Of a DNA stretch of 64,000 nucleotides, positions 51,672-61,420 are shown piece after piece. Source of the DNA: Telluria beijingensis (GTDB taxonomy: Bacteria; Pseudomonadota; Gammaproteobacteria; Burkholderiales; Burkholderiaceae_D); contig NZ_CP132480.1 of the NCBI RefSeq assembly GCF_030770395.1, forward strand, positions 412,153 to 476,152, in the 5' to 3' direction. The stretch's first letter is position 1, and every line of letters begins with the position of its first letter. Position numbers and translations under genes: made by a program. Below the pieces are notes generated by a model that had not been told where the DNA came from, did no database searches, and saw only the letters and a program-made list of their open reading frames with translations.

Positions 51672-51704
51672 CGCCCGCTCTTCCTTGTCGCGGTCCTTGC
51701 CCAT

Positions 51705-53801
51705 TTATGCTGCCAGCTTCGAGATGTCGGCCACGCGGTTCATCATGCCGTGCAGCGAGGCCAGCAGGGCCAGGCGGTTGTTGCGCAGCGCGACGTCGTC
51801 GGCCATCACCATCACGTCGTTGAAGAAGGCGTCGACCTGGTCGCGCAGCTGGGCCAGGATCTTGAGCGTGCCGCTGAAGTCGCCCGCGGCGAAGGCGGCG
51901 TCGACGTCCGGCTGCACGCGGGCGACGGCGGCCGCCAGGTCTTTCTCGGCCTGGTCCTGCAGCAGGCCTGGCTCGACCCTGGCGTCCTTCGGCATCGCTT
52001 CCTCGTTCTTCTTGAGGATGTTGGTGATGCGCTTGTTGGCGGCGGCCAGCGAGGCGGCTTCCGGCAGGGCGGCGAAGGCCTGCACCGCTTCCAGGCGCTG
52101 CACCACGTCGTCGACGCGGTCCGGGTTCTGGGCCAGCACGGCTTCGACCTCGTTCGGCGAGAAGCCGCGCTCGCGCAGCATGCCGCGCAGGCGGTCCAGC
52201 ATGAAGGCGGTGACGTCAAGCCGTGGATCCTTGAACGCGGCCTGGCCGGCGAAGGTCGTCACGGCATCGGCCAGCAGGTCGGCGATCGACAGCGGCAGGC
52301 GCTTCTCGACCAGCATGCGCACGATGCCCAGCGCGTGGCGGCGCAGCGCGAACGGATCCTTCTCGCCGGTCGGCTGCAGGCCGATGGCCCAGATGCCGAC
52401 CAGGGTTTCCAGCTTGTCGGCCAGCGCTACCGCGAGACCGGTGTTGGTGGCCGGCAGGGCGTCGCCGGCGAAGCGCGGCTGGTAGTGTTCCGAGGCTGCG
52501 TGCGCGACTTCGTCGTGCTCGCCGTCATGGCGCGCGTAGTACGTGCCCATGATGCCTTGCAGCTCGGGGAACTCGCCGACCATGTCGGTCAGCAGGTCGG
52601 CCTTGGACAGGCGCGCGCCGCGCTCGGCCAGCGCCGCGTCGAAGCCCAGGCGGGTGGCGATATAGGTCGCCAGCCTGGTCACGCGTTCGCTGCGCTCGGC
52701 CTGCGAACCCAGCTTGTTGTGGTAGACCACGCTCGCCAGTTGCGGCAGGCGCGACTCGAGCGTTTTCTTCTTGTCCTGCTCGAAGAAGAACTTGGCGTCC
52801 GACAGGCGCGGACGCACCACGCGCTCGTTGCCGCCGACGATGGCCGACGGGTCGTCGGTCGCGATATTCGACACGATCAGGAAGCGCGAGCGCAGCTTGC
52901 CTTCGCTGTCGGTCAGCGCGAAGTATTTCTGGTTCGTCTGCATGGTGAGGATCAGGCATTCCTGTGGCACGGCCAGGAATTCTTCCTCGAAGCGGCATTC
53001 ATAGACCACCGGCCATTCGACCAGGGCCGCCACTTCGTCCAGCAGCGATTCCGGCATCAGGACCTGGTCGGCGCCGGCTTTTTCCAGCAGCTGGGTGCGG
53101 ATGCTTTCCTTGCGTGCTTCGGCGGACGACAAGACCTTGCCTTCGGCTTCCAGCACTTGCGCATAGTTGTCGGCATGGTCGACCGTGATCGGGCCGCCAT
53201 GCGACAGGAAGCGGTGGCCCATCGTGGTGCGGCCGGCGTCGAGGCCCAGCAGGGAGACCGGCAGCACCTGGTCGCCGTGCAGGGCGGCCAGCAGGTGCAC
53301 CGGGCGCACGAACTGCACAGTGTCGCCGTTGGGGCGCTGGTAGCTCATGACCTTCGGGATCGGCAGCTTCGCCACCGTCTCGCCCAGCACGTCCTGCACG
53401 GCGCCTGCCAGCGCGCTGCCGGCGGCGGTATAGGTGTAGAAGAAGCTTTCGGCCTTGCCGTCCTGGGCGCGTTCGAGCTGGTCGACCGTCAGGTCGGGAA
53501 AGCCCAGCGCGGCCAGCTTCTTGGCCAGCGGTGCGCTCGGATTGCCTTCCTTGTCCAGGGCTACCGACACCGGCAGCACCTTCTCGCGGATCGACTTGTC
53601 GGGCGACGTATCGCGGACGTTGGTGATGGTGACGGCCAGGCGGCGCGGGGTGGCGTGGGTGGTGACGCTGCTATCGGCTTCCAGGAAATCGCGGGCCTTC
53701 AGGCCATTCGCAATGCCGGCGGCGAATGCCGCACCCAGCTTGACGAGCGCCTTCGGCGGCAGTTCTTCGGTCTGCAGTTCGACGAGGAGTGTTTGGTTCA
53801 T
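51705..53801 (-). CDS. glyS: Glycyl-tRNA synthetase beta subunit
   Basis: GlyS is the tRNA-binding subunit of the bacterial alpha2beta2 glycyl-tRNA synthetase. The 698-residue protein begins [22 protein letters not shown]. It has the characteristic [51 protein letters not shown] and a C-terminal anticodon-binding domain ([20 protein letters not shown]). ATG 53801 is the conserved start. It lies 17 bases after glyQ and just upstream of gmhB. Confidence 0.98.
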   Translation of the reverse strand: MNQTLLVELQTEELPPKALVKLGAAFAAGIANGLKARDFLEADSSVTTHATPRRLAVTITNVRDTSPDKSIREKVLPVSVALDKEGNPSAPLAKKLAALGFPDLTVDQLERAQDGKAESFFYTYTAAGSALAGAVQDVLGETVAKLPIPKVMSYQRPNGDTVQFVRPVHLLAALHGDQVLPVSLLGLDAGRTTMGHRFLSHGGPITVDHADNYAQVLEAEGKVLSSAEARKESIRTQLLEKAGADQVLMPESLLDEVAALVEWPVVYECRFEEEFLAVPQECLILTMQTNQKYFALTDSEGKLRSRFLIVSNIATDDPSAIVGGNERVVRPRLSDAKFFFEQDKKKTLESRLPQLASVVYHNKLGSQAERSERVTRLATYIATRLGFDAALAERGARLSKADLLTDMVGEFPELQGIMGTYYARHDGEHDEVAHAASEHYQPRFAGDALPATNTGLAVALADKLETLVGIWAIGLQPTGEKDPFALRRHALGIVRMLVEKRLPLSIADLLADAVTTFAGQAAFKDPRLDVTAFMLDRLRGMLRERGFSPNEVEAVLAQNPDRVDDVVQRLEAVQAFAALPEAASLAAANKRITNILKKNEEAMPKDARVEPGLLQDQAEKDLAAAVARVQPDVDAAFAAGDFSGTLKILAQLRDQVDAFFNDVMVMADDVALRNNRLALLASLHGMMNRVADISKLAA

Positions 53802-53818
53802 GGTCTGTTCTGTTCTTT

Positions 53819-54730
53819 TCAAGCTGCTTGTTCGCTTTTCGGCGCCATGGGGAAGCCCAGCTTCTCGCGCGAATCGTAATAGGCTTGCGCCACCAGGCGC
53901 GACAGCGTGCGCACGCGGCCGATGTAAGCGGCGCGCTCGGTCACCGAGATCGCGCCGCGCGCGTCCAGCAGGTTGAAGCTGTGCGAGGCCTTCATGATCT
54001 GCTCGTAGGCCGGCAGGGTCAGTTGCAGCTCGATCAGGCGCTTGGCTTCGGATTCGTGATTATTGAAAGCCTGGAACAGGATCTCGGTGTTCGAATGCTC
54101 GAAGTTGTAGGTCGACTGTTCGACCTCGTTCTGGTGGAAGACGTCGCCATAGGACAGCTTCTTTTTCTCCCCGTTCTCTTCCCACTCGGTCCATACCAGG
54201 TCGTACACGTTCTCCACGCCCTGCAGGTACATGGCCAGGCGTTCGATGCCATAGGTGATCTCGCCCAGCACCGGCTTGCAATCGAGGCCGCCGACCTGCT
54301 GGAAATAGGTGAACTGGGTGACTTCCATGCCGTTCAGCCAGACTTCCCAGCCCAGGCCCCAGGCGCCCAGGGTCGGGCTTTCCCAGTCGTCCTCGACGAA
54401 GCGCACGTCATTCTTCTTGAGGTCCAGGCCCAGCGCCTCGAGCGAGCCGAGGTAGAGGTCGAGGATGTTTTCCGGGGCCGGCTTGAGGGCCACCTGGTAC
54501 TGGTAGTAGTGCTGCAGGCGGTTAGGATTCTCGCCATACCGGCCATCCTTGGGGCGGCGCGACGGCTGCACATAGGCGGCGCGCCACGGCTCGGGGCCGA
54601 TCGCACGCAGGAAGGTGCCGGTGTGGAAGGTGCCCGCGCCGACTTCCATGTCGTAGGGCTGGAGCAGTGCGCAGCCCTGCTTGTCCCAGTAGGACTGCAG
54701 GGTAAGGATGATTTGTTGGAATGTGAGCAT
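53819..54730 (-). CDS. glyQ: Glycyl-tRNA synthetase alpha subunit
   Basis: GlyQ is the catalytic subunit forming glycyl-adenylate. The 303-residue protein starts [20 protein letters not shown]. It has [41 protein letters not shown] in its core (class II motif 2), then [22 protein letters not shown] and [14 protein letters not shown]. Its ATG at 54730 is 75 bases inside the ORF frame; upstream codons are not conserved. It forms an operon with glyS. Confidence 0.98.
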   Translation of the reverse strand: MLTFQQIILTLQSYWDKQGCALLQPYDMEVGAGTFHTGTFLRAIGPEPWRAAYVQPSRRPKDGRYGENPNRLQHYYQYQVALKPAPENILDLYLGSLEALGLDLKKNDVRFVEDDWESPTLGAWGLGWEVWLNGMEVTQFTYFQQVGGLDCKPVLGEITYGIERLAMYLQGVENVYDLVWTEWEENGEKKKLSYGDVFHQNEVEQSTYNFEHSNTEILFQAFNNHESEAKRLIELQLTLPAYEQIMKASHSFNLLDARGAISVTERAAYIGRVRTLSRLVAQAYYDSREKLGFPMAPKSEQAA

Positions 54731-54825
54731 CTCGAATGGGACGCAGCCCGGAGGCCGCGAACGCGGTATGTTTGCCAAATGACTAATTCTACTGAATTTT
54801 TTCAACCCTCTGGGGCGATTTGAAC

Positions 54826-56424
54826 TCAGCTATTCGATTTGGCGTGGTTAAGGCGGTAGCGGCGGCCGGCCAGCCAGGCGCCGAGCAGCATCACGCCACC
54901 CAGCATCAGGAAGGCCGCGTTGCCGAGGCGGATGAACGGGGTCATGCCGCTCGCGCCGCGCACGGTCGCGCTCAGCACGCCGTCGGCATAGAACGGCAGC
55001 ACCTGCGTGATATTGCCGCGGTGGTCGATCACGGCGGTGGCGCCGTCATTGGTTGAACGCAGCATCGGGCGACCCGTCTCCAGCGTGCGCATGCGCGAGA
55101 TCTGCAGGTGCTGCGGAATGGCCACCGACTGCCCGTACCACGACAGGTTCGACACGTTCAGCAGCAGCGTCGCCGGATGCTGGGCGTTACGCAGCTGGTA
55201 GGCGATCTCTTCGCCGAACACGTCTTCGTAGCAGATATTCGGCAGCACCCACTGGTCTTTCACTGCGAACGGCGCCTGCAGCGCGGCGCCGCGGGTGGCG
55301 TCGTTGAGCGGGATGTTCATCATGTCGGTGAACCAGCGGAAGCCCGGCGGGATGAACTCGCCGAACGGCACCAGGTGCGCCTTGTCGTAGCGGTAGGGTG
55401 TCGGCTGCGGCGACAGGGCGACCAGGCTATTGCCGTACTTGCCCGGACCGTCGAACAGCGGCATGCCGATTGCCAGCGTGCTGCCGGTCGTCGTCGCATA
55501 ACGCTGCAGGTTGTCGAGATAGCCGTCCGGCAGGTTGTGCGGGAAGACGGGCAGGGCGGTTTCCGGCGTCGCGATCAGGTCGGCCGGCGCGGCCGTGATC
55601 ATGCCCTGGTAGCGCGTGACGATGCTGGTCAGAAATTCCATATCGAATTTCCTGTCTTGCGGGATGTTGCCTTGAAGCAGGCGCACGCTGATCGGCTGGC
55701 CGGTTTCCTGCGTCCATTCAACCGTGCGCAGGCCGGCGCCCACCAGCATCAGGCCGGCCAGCAGGCCGATCGCTGGCCAGTGCGCGCGCTGGGTCAGCAT
55801 GGCGATGCAGCCGGCGCCGACGCCGACCAGGATGCCGATGCCATACACGCCGACCAGCGGCGCGTAGCCGGCGAGCGGCGCCAGGTCGTGGGCATAGCCC
55901 GACGAGGCCCAGGGGAAACCGGTGAACACCCAGCCGCGCAGCCATTCGGACACGCCCCACAGGGTCGGCAGCACCAGTAGCAGGAAGGCGGCCACCGGCA
56001 GCGACCAGCGCTTGCGCAGCCAGGCGCCGACGCCGGCGGTCATGGCGCCGAACAGGCCCATGTACAGGCACAGCAGCACCAGTCCCAGCACCGCGAGCGC
56101 GGCCGGCAAATGGGCGAAGCGGGTGCCGAACACGTACAGCCAGTGCACGCCGGCCATGGTCCAGCCGAAGCCGAAGGCCCAGCCAATCAGGGTCGCGCGC
56201 TTGACCGAGCCCGACATGCCGACCTGGTAGAAGAACCAGGCCAGCGACAGGAATTGCAGCGGCCACCAGCCATAGGGCTGGAACGACAGGATGGAAGAAG
56301 CGCCGGCCAGGACGGCGGCGGACAGCAGCAGGGCGGAGGGCTTGCCGCCGCGCTGCGCGGCGCGCGCGGCCAGGTCGGCCTTTGACGCGGGCGCCGCCGC
56401 GGTCTTGGTCCAGCGGCGCAGCAT
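54826..56424 (-). CDS. lnt: Apolipoprotein N-acyltransferase
   Basis: Lnt adds the third acyl chain to lipoproteins in the inner membrane. The 532-residue protein has about six N-terminal helices, with [18 protein letters not shown] early. The periplasmic nitrilase domain follows, with catalytic Glu in [15 protein letters not shown], Lys in [14 protein letters not shown] and Cys in [11 protein letters not shown]. One C-terminal helix follows. ATG 56424 overlaps the stop of corC by one base (TGATG), as is typical for corC-lnt pairs. Confidence 0.96.
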   Translation of the reverse strand: MLRRWTKTAAAPASKADLAARAAQRGGKPSALLLSAAVLAGASSILSFQPYGWWPLQFLSLAWFFYQVGMSGSVKRATLIGWAFGFGWTMAGVHWLYVFGTRFAHLPAALAVLGLVLLCLYMGLFGAMTAGVGAWLRKRWSLPVAAFLLLVLPTLWGVSEWLRGWVFTGFPWASSGYAHDLAPLAGYAPLVGVYGIGILVGVGAGCIAMLTQRAHWPAIGLLAGLMLVGAGLRTVEWTQETGQPISVRLLQGNIPQDRKFDMEFLTSIVTRYQGMITAAPADLIATPETALPVFPHNLPDGYLDNLQRYATTTGSTLAIGMPLFDGPGKYGNSLVALSPQPTPYRYDKAHLVPFGEFIPPGFRWFTDMMNIPLNDATRGAALQAPFAVKDQWVLPNICYEDVFGEEIAYQLRNAQHPATLLLNVSNLSWYGQSVAIPQHLQISRMRTLETGRPMLRSTNDGATAVIDHRGNITQVLPFYADGVLSATVRGASGMTPFIRLGNAAFLMLGGVMLLGAWLAGRRYRLNHAKSNS

Positions 56425-57302
56425 CAGTCGCGGTCGTCTTCAGTCGATGGCAGTTGCTCGACCAGCAGGACGTGGATCTGGCGCGCGTCGGCGCGCAGCA
56501 CTTCGAAGCGCAGGCCGTGCAGGTCAACCACTTCGCCCTTGTGTGGCATATGGCCCAGGTGGCTCGCGACCAGGCCGCCGATGGTGTCGACGTCGTCATC
56601 CGGCAGGTCGGTGCCGAGTTCTTCGTTGAACTGCTCGATCTCGGTCAGCGCCTTGATGCGCCAGCGCGGGCCGTGCTGGCCTTCGCGGATCGAGATGATA
56701 TTGTCTTCTTCTTCGTCGAAGTCGTATTCGTCCTCGATGTCGCCGACGATCTGCTCGAGCACGTCCTCGATCGTGATCAGGCCGGCCACGCCGGAATACT
56801 CGTCGACCACGATCGCCATGTGATTGTGGTTGGCGCGGAAATCGCGCAGCAGCACGTTCAGGCGTTTCGATTCGGGAATGAAGACGGCCGGGCGCAGCTT
56901 CGTGCGCACGTCGAATGATTCTTCAGCGTAATAACGCAGCAAATCCTTGGCCAGCAGGATGCCGACCACCTTGTCGCGCTCGCCTTCGATGGCGGGGAAG
57001 CGGGAATGGGCGGTCTCGAGCACGATGGGCATCCAGTCCTCGATCGGCTTCGTGATGTCGATCACGTCCATCTGGGAGCGGGGAACCATGATGTCGCGCG
57101 CCGACAGGTCGGAGACCTGGAACACGCCCTCGATCATCGACAGCGCATCGGCGTCGAGGAGGTTGCGTTCGTGGGCGTCGTGCAGCACTTCGAGGAGCTC
57201 TGCGCGATTTTCGGGCTCGGGGGAGATGAAGGCGGTCAGCCGTTCCAGCAGCGACCTGTGGGGTTTGGCGTCCTGTCGGACGTCACTGGGATACTCGGGC
57301 AT
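56424..57302 (-). CDS. corC: CorC-type CBS domain protein (cobalt/magnesium efflux, YbeX)
   Basis: This is a 292-residue cytoplasmic protein with two CBS domains (about residues 55-185: IMVPRSQMDVIDI, FPAIEGERDKVVGILLAKDL, FRANHNHMAIVVDEYSGVAGLITIEDVLEQIVGDI) and a C-terminal CorC/HlyC transporter-associated domain (RIKALTEIEQFNEELG). It lacks the membrane helices of CNNM proteins. In enterobacteria it modulates Mg2+/Co2+ efflux by CorA and links to ribosome function. A terminator-like hairpin separates it from ybeY. Confidence 0.95.
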   Translation of the reverse strand: MPEYPSDVRQDAKPHRSLLERLTAFISPEPENRAELLEVLHDAHERNLLDADALSMIEGVFQVSDLSARDIMVPRSQMDVIDITKPIEDWMPIVLETAHSRFPAIEGERDKVVGILLAKDLLRYYAEESFDVRTKLRPAVFIPESKRLNVLLRDFRANHNHMAIVVDEYSGVAGLITIEDVLEQIVGDIEDEYDFDEEEDNIISIREGQHGPRWRIKALTEIEQFNEELGTDLPDDDVDTIGGLVASHLGHMPHKGEVVDLHGLRFEVLRADARQIHVLLVEQLPSTEDDRD

Positions 57303-57352
57303 AGTTGGCGGGAAGCCGTTGTTACAATGGGGTACAGGATACACCAAAAGGC

Positions 57353-57381
57353 GGCGCACCCAGTATTTACCAAGGTGCGCC
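57353..57381 (-). terminator. Hairpin between ybeY and corC
   Basis: GGCGCACC (57353-57360) and GGTGCGCC (57374-57381) pair perfectly. On the minus strand the stem is followed by GCCTTTTGG. It therefore follows ybeY and may partly terminate the miaB-phoH-ybeY transcript. A TTGGTG-N17-TAACAA pair just after it could be a separate promoter for corC-lnt. Confidence 0.5.
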
Positions 57382-57395
57382 GGGGTGGGGCTGTC

Positions 57396-57863
57396 TCAAT
57401 CCGAGTACGGATCCGGGAAGCCCAGCACTTCCATGATGTCGCGCTCGAACTGCTCCATTTCCTCGGCGTCGTCGTCGTTTTCGTGGTCCCAGCCCTGGGC
57501 GTGCAGCACGCCGTGCACCACCAGGTGGGCCGCGTGTTCCTCGACCGTCTTGCCCTGTTCCTCGGCTTCGCGCTGCAGCACGTCGGTGCACAGCACGATG
57601 TCGGCCTGGGTCGGGTCGTCCTCGCCCAGTTCTTCCTCTTCGTTATAGGCGAAGGTCAGCACGTTGGTGGCGTAGTCCTTGCCGCGGTAGGCCTTGTTGA
57701 GGGCCTGGCCTTCTGCCGCATCGACGAAGCGGATGGTCAGCTCGGCCGGGCCCAGCAGGGATTCCTCGACCCAGCGCTGCAGCTTGGCTTCGGTGATCTC
57801 GCCTTCCAGGCGGGTATCGGCGAACTGGACTTCCAGTTCAAGTGGATGTTTTTTTTCTTGCAT
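57396..57863 (-). CDS. ybeY: Endoribonuclease YbeY (rRNA maturation)
   Basis: YbeY is a metal-dependent RNase for 16S rRNA 3'-end maturation and ribosome quality control. The 155-residue protein carries the H3xH5xH zinc site in HLVVHGVLHAQGWDHENDD and the preceding GDIVLC-like ADIVLCTDVLQREAEEQ. It overlaps phoH by 26 bases, and corC-lnt follow. This gene order (miaB-phoH-ybeY-corC-lnt) is conserved in proteobacteria. Confidence 0.97.
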   Translation of the reverse strand: MQEKKHPLELEVQFADTRLEGEITEAKLQRWVEESLLGPAELTIRFVDAAEGQALNKAYRGKDYATNVLTFAYNEEEELGEDDPTQADIVLCTDVLQREAEEQGKTVEEHAAHLVVHGVLHAQGWDHENDDDAEEMEQFERDIMEVLGFPDPYSD

Positions 57864-58929
57864 GTTTCACCGGGGTCGGTTTGGGGAGGGCGGCCAGTTC
57901 CTGGACCGAAGTATCTTGCTCATACGCATCGATGATGCGGGCCACCAGCGGGTGGCGCACCACGTCGGCGCTCGAAAAGTGGGTGAAGGCGATGCCGCGC
58001 ACGTCCTTCAGCACGTGCATGGCGTCCACTAAACCGCTGCGCTGGGTCTTGTGCAGGTCGACCTGCGTGACGTCGCCGGTGACCACCGCCTTGCTGCCGA
58101 AGCCGATCCGGGTCAGGAACATCTTCATCTGCTCGACGGTCGTGTTCTGGGCTTCGTCCAGGATCACGAAGGCATGGTTCAAGGTACGGCCGCGCATATA
58201 GGCCAGCGGCGCGATCTCGATCACCTGCTTTTCAAAGAGTTTTTGCGTGCGGTCAAAGCCGAGCAGGTCGTACAGCGCGTCGTATAAAGGGCGCAGGTAA
58301 GGGTCGACCTTCTGCGCCAGGTCGCCCGGCAGGAAGCCCAGGCGCTCGCCGGCCTCGACCGCCGGCCGGGTCAGGATGATGCGCTTGACGGCGTCGCGCT
58401 CGAGCGCGTCGACCGCGCAGGCCACGGCGAGATAGGTCTTGCCGGTGCCGGCCGGGCCGATGCCGAAGCTGATGTCGTGGTTCAGCACCGCGTTCAGGTA
58501 CTGGATCTGGTGCGGCGTGCGTCCGCGCAGGTCGCTGCGGCGGGTCTTGAGGACCGGGCTCTCAATGCTGTCGGGCGCCGCCTCGGCATCGTCGTCGTCC
58601 TCGGCCGCGACGTCGGCCTTGCCGGCCGGCGCCTCCTCGTGCGCGCCACGCGGTTTCAGGCCGGAGCGCTGCTCGACCAGGGCCAGTTGCACCTCTTCGA
58701 TCGGCACGACCTTGTTGGCGACCGCATAGAAGCGTTCCAGCAATTCGACGGCGCGCTCGGCATTGGCGCCGCTGACGATGAATTTCTCGCCGCGGCGGAA
58801 GATCGTGACGTCGAGCGCGGCCGAGATCTGGCGCAGGTTTTCATCGAGCGGGCCGCACAGGTGGGCGAGCCGCGTATTGTCGAGCGGCTCGGGAATGAAG
58901 TACGAAGGGAGTGTTGGCTGTGTTTTCAA
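57838..58929 (-). CDS. phoH: PhoH family ATPase (PhoL)
   Basis: This is a 363-residue protein with an N-terminal KH-like region (residues about 25-85, [22 protein letters not shown]) and an ATP-binding core. The Walker A motif [20 protein letters not shown] lies near residue 160, and Walker B is in [25 protein letters not shown]. The start is TTG, overlapping the miaB stop by four bases. PhoH proteins are RNA-linked helicase-like ATPases; pairing with ybeY suggests an rRNA-related role. Confidence 0.95.
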   Translation of the reverse strand: MKTQPTLPSYFIPEPLDNTRLAHLCGPLDENLRQISAALDVTIFRRGEKFIVSGANAERAVELLERFYAVANKVVPIEEVQLALVEQRSGLKPRGAHEEAPAGKADVAAEDDDDAEAAPDSIESPVLKTRRSDLRGRTPHQIQYLNAVLNHDISFGIGPAGTGKTYLAVACAVDALERDAVKRIILTRPAVEAGERLGFLPGDLAQKVDPYLRPLYDALYDLLGFDRTQKLFEKQVIEIAPLAYMRGRTLNHAFVILDEAQNTTVEQMKMFLTRIGFGSKAVVTGDVTQVDLHKTQRSGLVDAMHVLKDVRGIAFTHFSSADVVRHPLVARIIDAYEQDTSVQELAALPKPTPVKHARKKTST

Positions 58930-60287
58930 CTGGCTTGGGCGATCGTATCGAGGTTGGCGACGAGTTCGCCGCGCAAATAGTAATCGTGGCTGGCGGCGAT
59001 GCGCACGTCGACCAGCTGGCCGATCAGCGACGCATTCGTGGCGTCCAATGGGAACAGGACCACGCGGTTGTTTTCGGCGCGGCCCTGCAACTGGGTGGCG
59101 TCCTTTTTTGCGACGCCTTCGACCAGCACCCGCTGCACGCTGCCGACCATGGCGGCGCTATGCTTGCGGGTATTGGCATCGATCAGGGCTTGCAGGCGCT
59201 GCAGGCGCGCCAGCTTGACCTCGTGCGGGGTATCGTCTTCGAGGTTGGCGGCCGGGGTGCCGGGCCGCTTGCTGAAGATGAAGCTGAAGCTGTTGTCGAA
59301 GTTGACGTCCTCGACCAGCTTCATCATGGCCTCGAAATCGGCCTCGGTCTCGCCCGGGAAGCCGACGATGAAATCGGACGAGAAGGTGATATTGGGCCGC
59401 ACCGCGCGCAGGCGGCGGATGATCGATTTGTATTCGAGGCCGGTATAGCCGCGCTTCATGGCATTGAGGATGCGGTCCGAACCGTGCTGTACCGGCAGAT
59501 ACAGGTGGCTGACCAGTTGCGGAATCCGCGCATACGCGTCGATCAGGCGCTGGCTGAATTCCTTTGGATGGCTGGTGACGAAGCGCAGGCGTTCGATGCC
59601 GGGAATCTCGGCGATGTATTCGAGCAGCAGGGCGAAGTCGGCGGTTTCTCCGCTTTCCATGACGCCGCGGAAGGCATTCACATTCTGGCCCAGCAGCATG
59701 ATTTCCTTCACACCCTGGGCGGCCAGGCCGGCGACCTCGGTCAGCACGTCCTCGAAGCGGCGCGAGACTTCCTCGCCGCGCGTATAGGGCACGACGCAGT
59801 AGCTGCAATACTTGCTGCAGCCTTCCATGATCGACACATACGCAATGGGGCCTTCGACCTTAGCCGGTGGCAAGAAGTCAAACTTCTCGATCTCGGGGAA
59901 ACTGATATCGACTTGCGCCTTGCCCGACTGGCGCCGGTCCTGGATCAGTTGCGGCAGGCGGTGCAGGGTCTGCGGGCCGAACACCACATCGACATAGGGC
60001 GCGCGCTTGACGATGGCATCGCCTTCTTGCGACGCGACGCAGCCGCCAACGCCGATGACCAGGTCGGGCTTGTTGCGCTTGAGCTCCTTGATACGGCCCA
60101 AGTCGGAAAACACTTTTTCTTGCGATTTTTCGCGGATCGAGCAGGTATTGAACAGGATCACATCCGCGTCTTCCGGCGTGTCGGTGCGCACCAGTCCATC
60201 CGAGGCGCCAAGGACGTCGACCATCTTGTCCGAGTCGTACTCGTTCATCTGGCAGCCGAAGGTTTTAATGAATACTTTTTTTTGCAT
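58926..60287 (-). CDS. miaB: tRNA-2-methylthio-N6-dimethylallyladenosine synthase
   Basis: MiaB adds a methylthio group to i6A37 in tRNA. The 453-residue radical-SAM enzyme has the N-terminal cluster cysteines in [27 protein letters not shown] and GGCVASQEG. The SAM cluster is CxxxCxxC in [18 protein letters not shown] (about residues 155-165), and the C-terminal TRAM domain carries the basic start [14 protein letters not shown] 60287 ([11 protein letters not shown]) is the conserved start. It heads the minus-strand operon. An AT-rich 608-base gap lies upstream. Confidence 0.97.
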   Translation of the reverse strand: MQKKVFIKTFGCQMNEYDSDKMVDVLGASDGLVRTDTPEDADVILFNTCSIREKSQEKVFSDLGRIKELKRNKPDLVIGVGGCVASQEGDAIVKRAPYVDVVFGPQTLHRLPQLIQDRRQSGKAQVDISFPEIEKFDFLPPAKVEGPIAYVSIMEGCSKYCSYCVVPYTRGEEVSRRFEDVLTEVAGLAAQGVKEIMLLGQNVNAFRGVMESGETADFALLLEYIAEIPGIERLRFVTSHPKEFSQRLIDAYARIPQLVSHLYLPVQHGSDRILNAMKRGYTGLEYKSIIRRLRAVRPNITFSSDFIVGFPGETEADFEAMMKLVEDVNFDNSFSFIFSKRPGTPAANLEDDTPHEVKLARLQRLQALIDANTRKHSAAMVGSVQRVLVEGVAKKDATQLQGRAENNRVVLFPLDATNASLIGQLVDVRIAASHDYYLRGELVANLDTIAQAS

Positions 60288-60667
60288 GGAATTGCTAGTT
60301 GGGGGCGAGCGCTGCATCGACAAGGCGGGCGGGAGCCAGTTTACCGTAATTCGGTATTGACCCCGTCAAACCACGGGCGTGCGGCTAATTTTAATGCCTA
60401 AAGGAATGCTAAATTTCTTTACCTAAAGTAATTGCAGTAATGCTCAGATTGTTAAATGTCCGCTAGCGAACATACTTTATTATTCATGACACATGGCTAC
60501 GGTGGCATGAAGTGTTTCCCTATGTAAATCAATGACTTCGGGGTGCATTCCGATTAACAAAATTTATCCAAGAAATCTCTTGCGTGCGCCACAATTGAGC
60601 CCCATGTGCTGAAATGCAAACGTGACAAGCTTTCCACACGATAGCTTGATTTCCGACAAGGAGTCAC

Positions 60668-60805
60668 ATGCGCCGGTTCGCCATCGCACTGGCGTGCGCG
60701 ACTGATAATTTGTTTGAAAGACAAGTGCGCATGTGGAAAGAACATGGAGCACTGTGGGCCGGAATTCTTAAGGGAATGTTCAGATTGGCGCTGTTTAATC
60801 CCTGA
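60668..60805 (+). CDS. Possible 45-residue small protein in the AT-rich gap
   Basis: An ATG at 60668 is preceded by AAGGAG with a four-base spacer. The frame reads MRRFAIALACATDNLFERQV, continues RMWKEHGALWAGILKGMFRL and ends in LFNP before TGA. The second half forms an amphipathic-looking helix with aromatic residues. It lies in the 608-base gap 60288-60895, otherwise without a gene. The gap is AT-rich and carries two short palindromes just before the next gene; bases 60288-60660 hold nothing else that I can name. The ORF may be chance; the ribosome site is the only positive evidence. Confidence 0.25.
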   Translation: MRRFAIALACATDNLFERQVRMWKEHGALWAGILKGMFRLALFNP

Positions 60806-60807
60806 AC

Positions 60808-60866
60808 AAGTTCCGGGAACTTATGTTGATGAAATGTAGTCTTTAACAAAAGTTCGTAAGGGAACT
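60808..60866. promoter_or_regulatory. Two palindromes upstream of the helix-turn-helix gene
   Basis: AAGTTC-CGG-GAACTT (60808-60822) is a perfect inverted repeat. AGTTC-GTAAGG-GAACT (60851-60866) is a second with the same half-site and a longer spacer; its A at 60850 extends the left half to AAGTTC. Their centres are about 43 bases apart, close to four DNA turns, in the 90 bases before the start codon at 60896. They look like tandem operators for a dimeric regulator. Confidence 0.5.
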
Positions 60867-60895
60867 ATTTTAACCAAACTCGTGAGGTAATCATC

Positions 60896-61303
60896 ATGGC
60901 ACAACAACATCACGCTCTATCTTCGCAAGAAAGTTACAACCCGAACCACCTGCTGGACATCCTGCTCGGCAAGATGCAGCTGAAAAACGACGCTGCCCTG
61001 TCGCGCATGCTCGAGGTGGCGCCGCCGGTCATCAGCAAGATCCGCCACCACCGCCTGCCGGTCGGCGCCTCGCTGCTGATCCGCATGCACGAAGTGACCG
61101 GCATGAGCATCCGTGACCTGCGCGACCTGATGGGCGACCGCCGCACCAAGTACCGCCTGTCGGATGCACAAGGCCGTCCGAAGCCAGAAGAGAAAGCGGC
61201 ACAAGCCGCCGCTGCCGCCCAGCAGCAAGCCCAGCCGGCACAAGGCCAGGGCGCGCAAACCAGCGAAGCGTCGACCAAGACCTCCGGCAATTATGCGCAC
61301 TAA
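60896..61303 (+). CDS. Small helix-turn-helix (XRE-like) protein with Ala/Gln-rich tail
   Basis: This is a 135-residue protein. Residues about 17-80 form a helical domain, LLDILLGKMQLKNDAALSRM, then VAPPVISKIRHHRLPVGASL and LIRMHEVTGMSIRDLRDLMG. The pattern of a loose first helix, a turn, and a recognition-like VISKIRHHR resembles Cro/CI-type proteins. The tail (about 90-135) is rich in Ala, Gln and Ser. It is codirectional with nothing nearby. A GTGAGGTAATC sequence gives a weak ribosome site. It could regulate itself through the paired palindromes at 60808-60866. Confidence 0.75.
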   Translation: MAQQHHALSSQESYNPNHLLDILLGKMQLKNDAALSRMLEVAPPVISKIRHHRLPVGASLLIRMHEVTGMSIRDLRDLMGDRRTKYRLSDAQGRPKPEEKAAQAAAAAQQQAQPAQGQGAQTSEASTKTSGNYAH

Positions 61304-61310
61304 TGCCGTG

Positions 61311-61381
61311 GGCATGACAGCCGCATCTGTCATGCCTTCGGTATTGGCGGGCTGTGGCGCCACACCAGCCATCGTGGCGCC
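61311..61381. terminator. Two consecutive perfect hairpins between convergent genes
   Basis: GGCATGACAG (61311-61320) pairs with CTGTCATGCC (61327-61336) around six bases. GGCGCCAC (61356-61363) pairs with GTGGCGCC (61374-61381) around ten bases. They fill the gap between the helix-turn-helix gene and the convergent HDOD gene. Neither has a T-run, so factor-dependent termination or mRNA 3'-end protection is more likely than intrinsic termination. Confidence 0.5.
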
Positions 61382-61420
61382 GCACTAGCACCGCCGTTTC
61401 ATCGTGCACCGTCCTGCAGC

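Noticed and set aside
51399..53879. Plus-strand frame of 826 residues opposite glyS
   Set aside because: It is a shadow of glyS, whose motifs are unmistakable; the frame has no ribosome site or domains.
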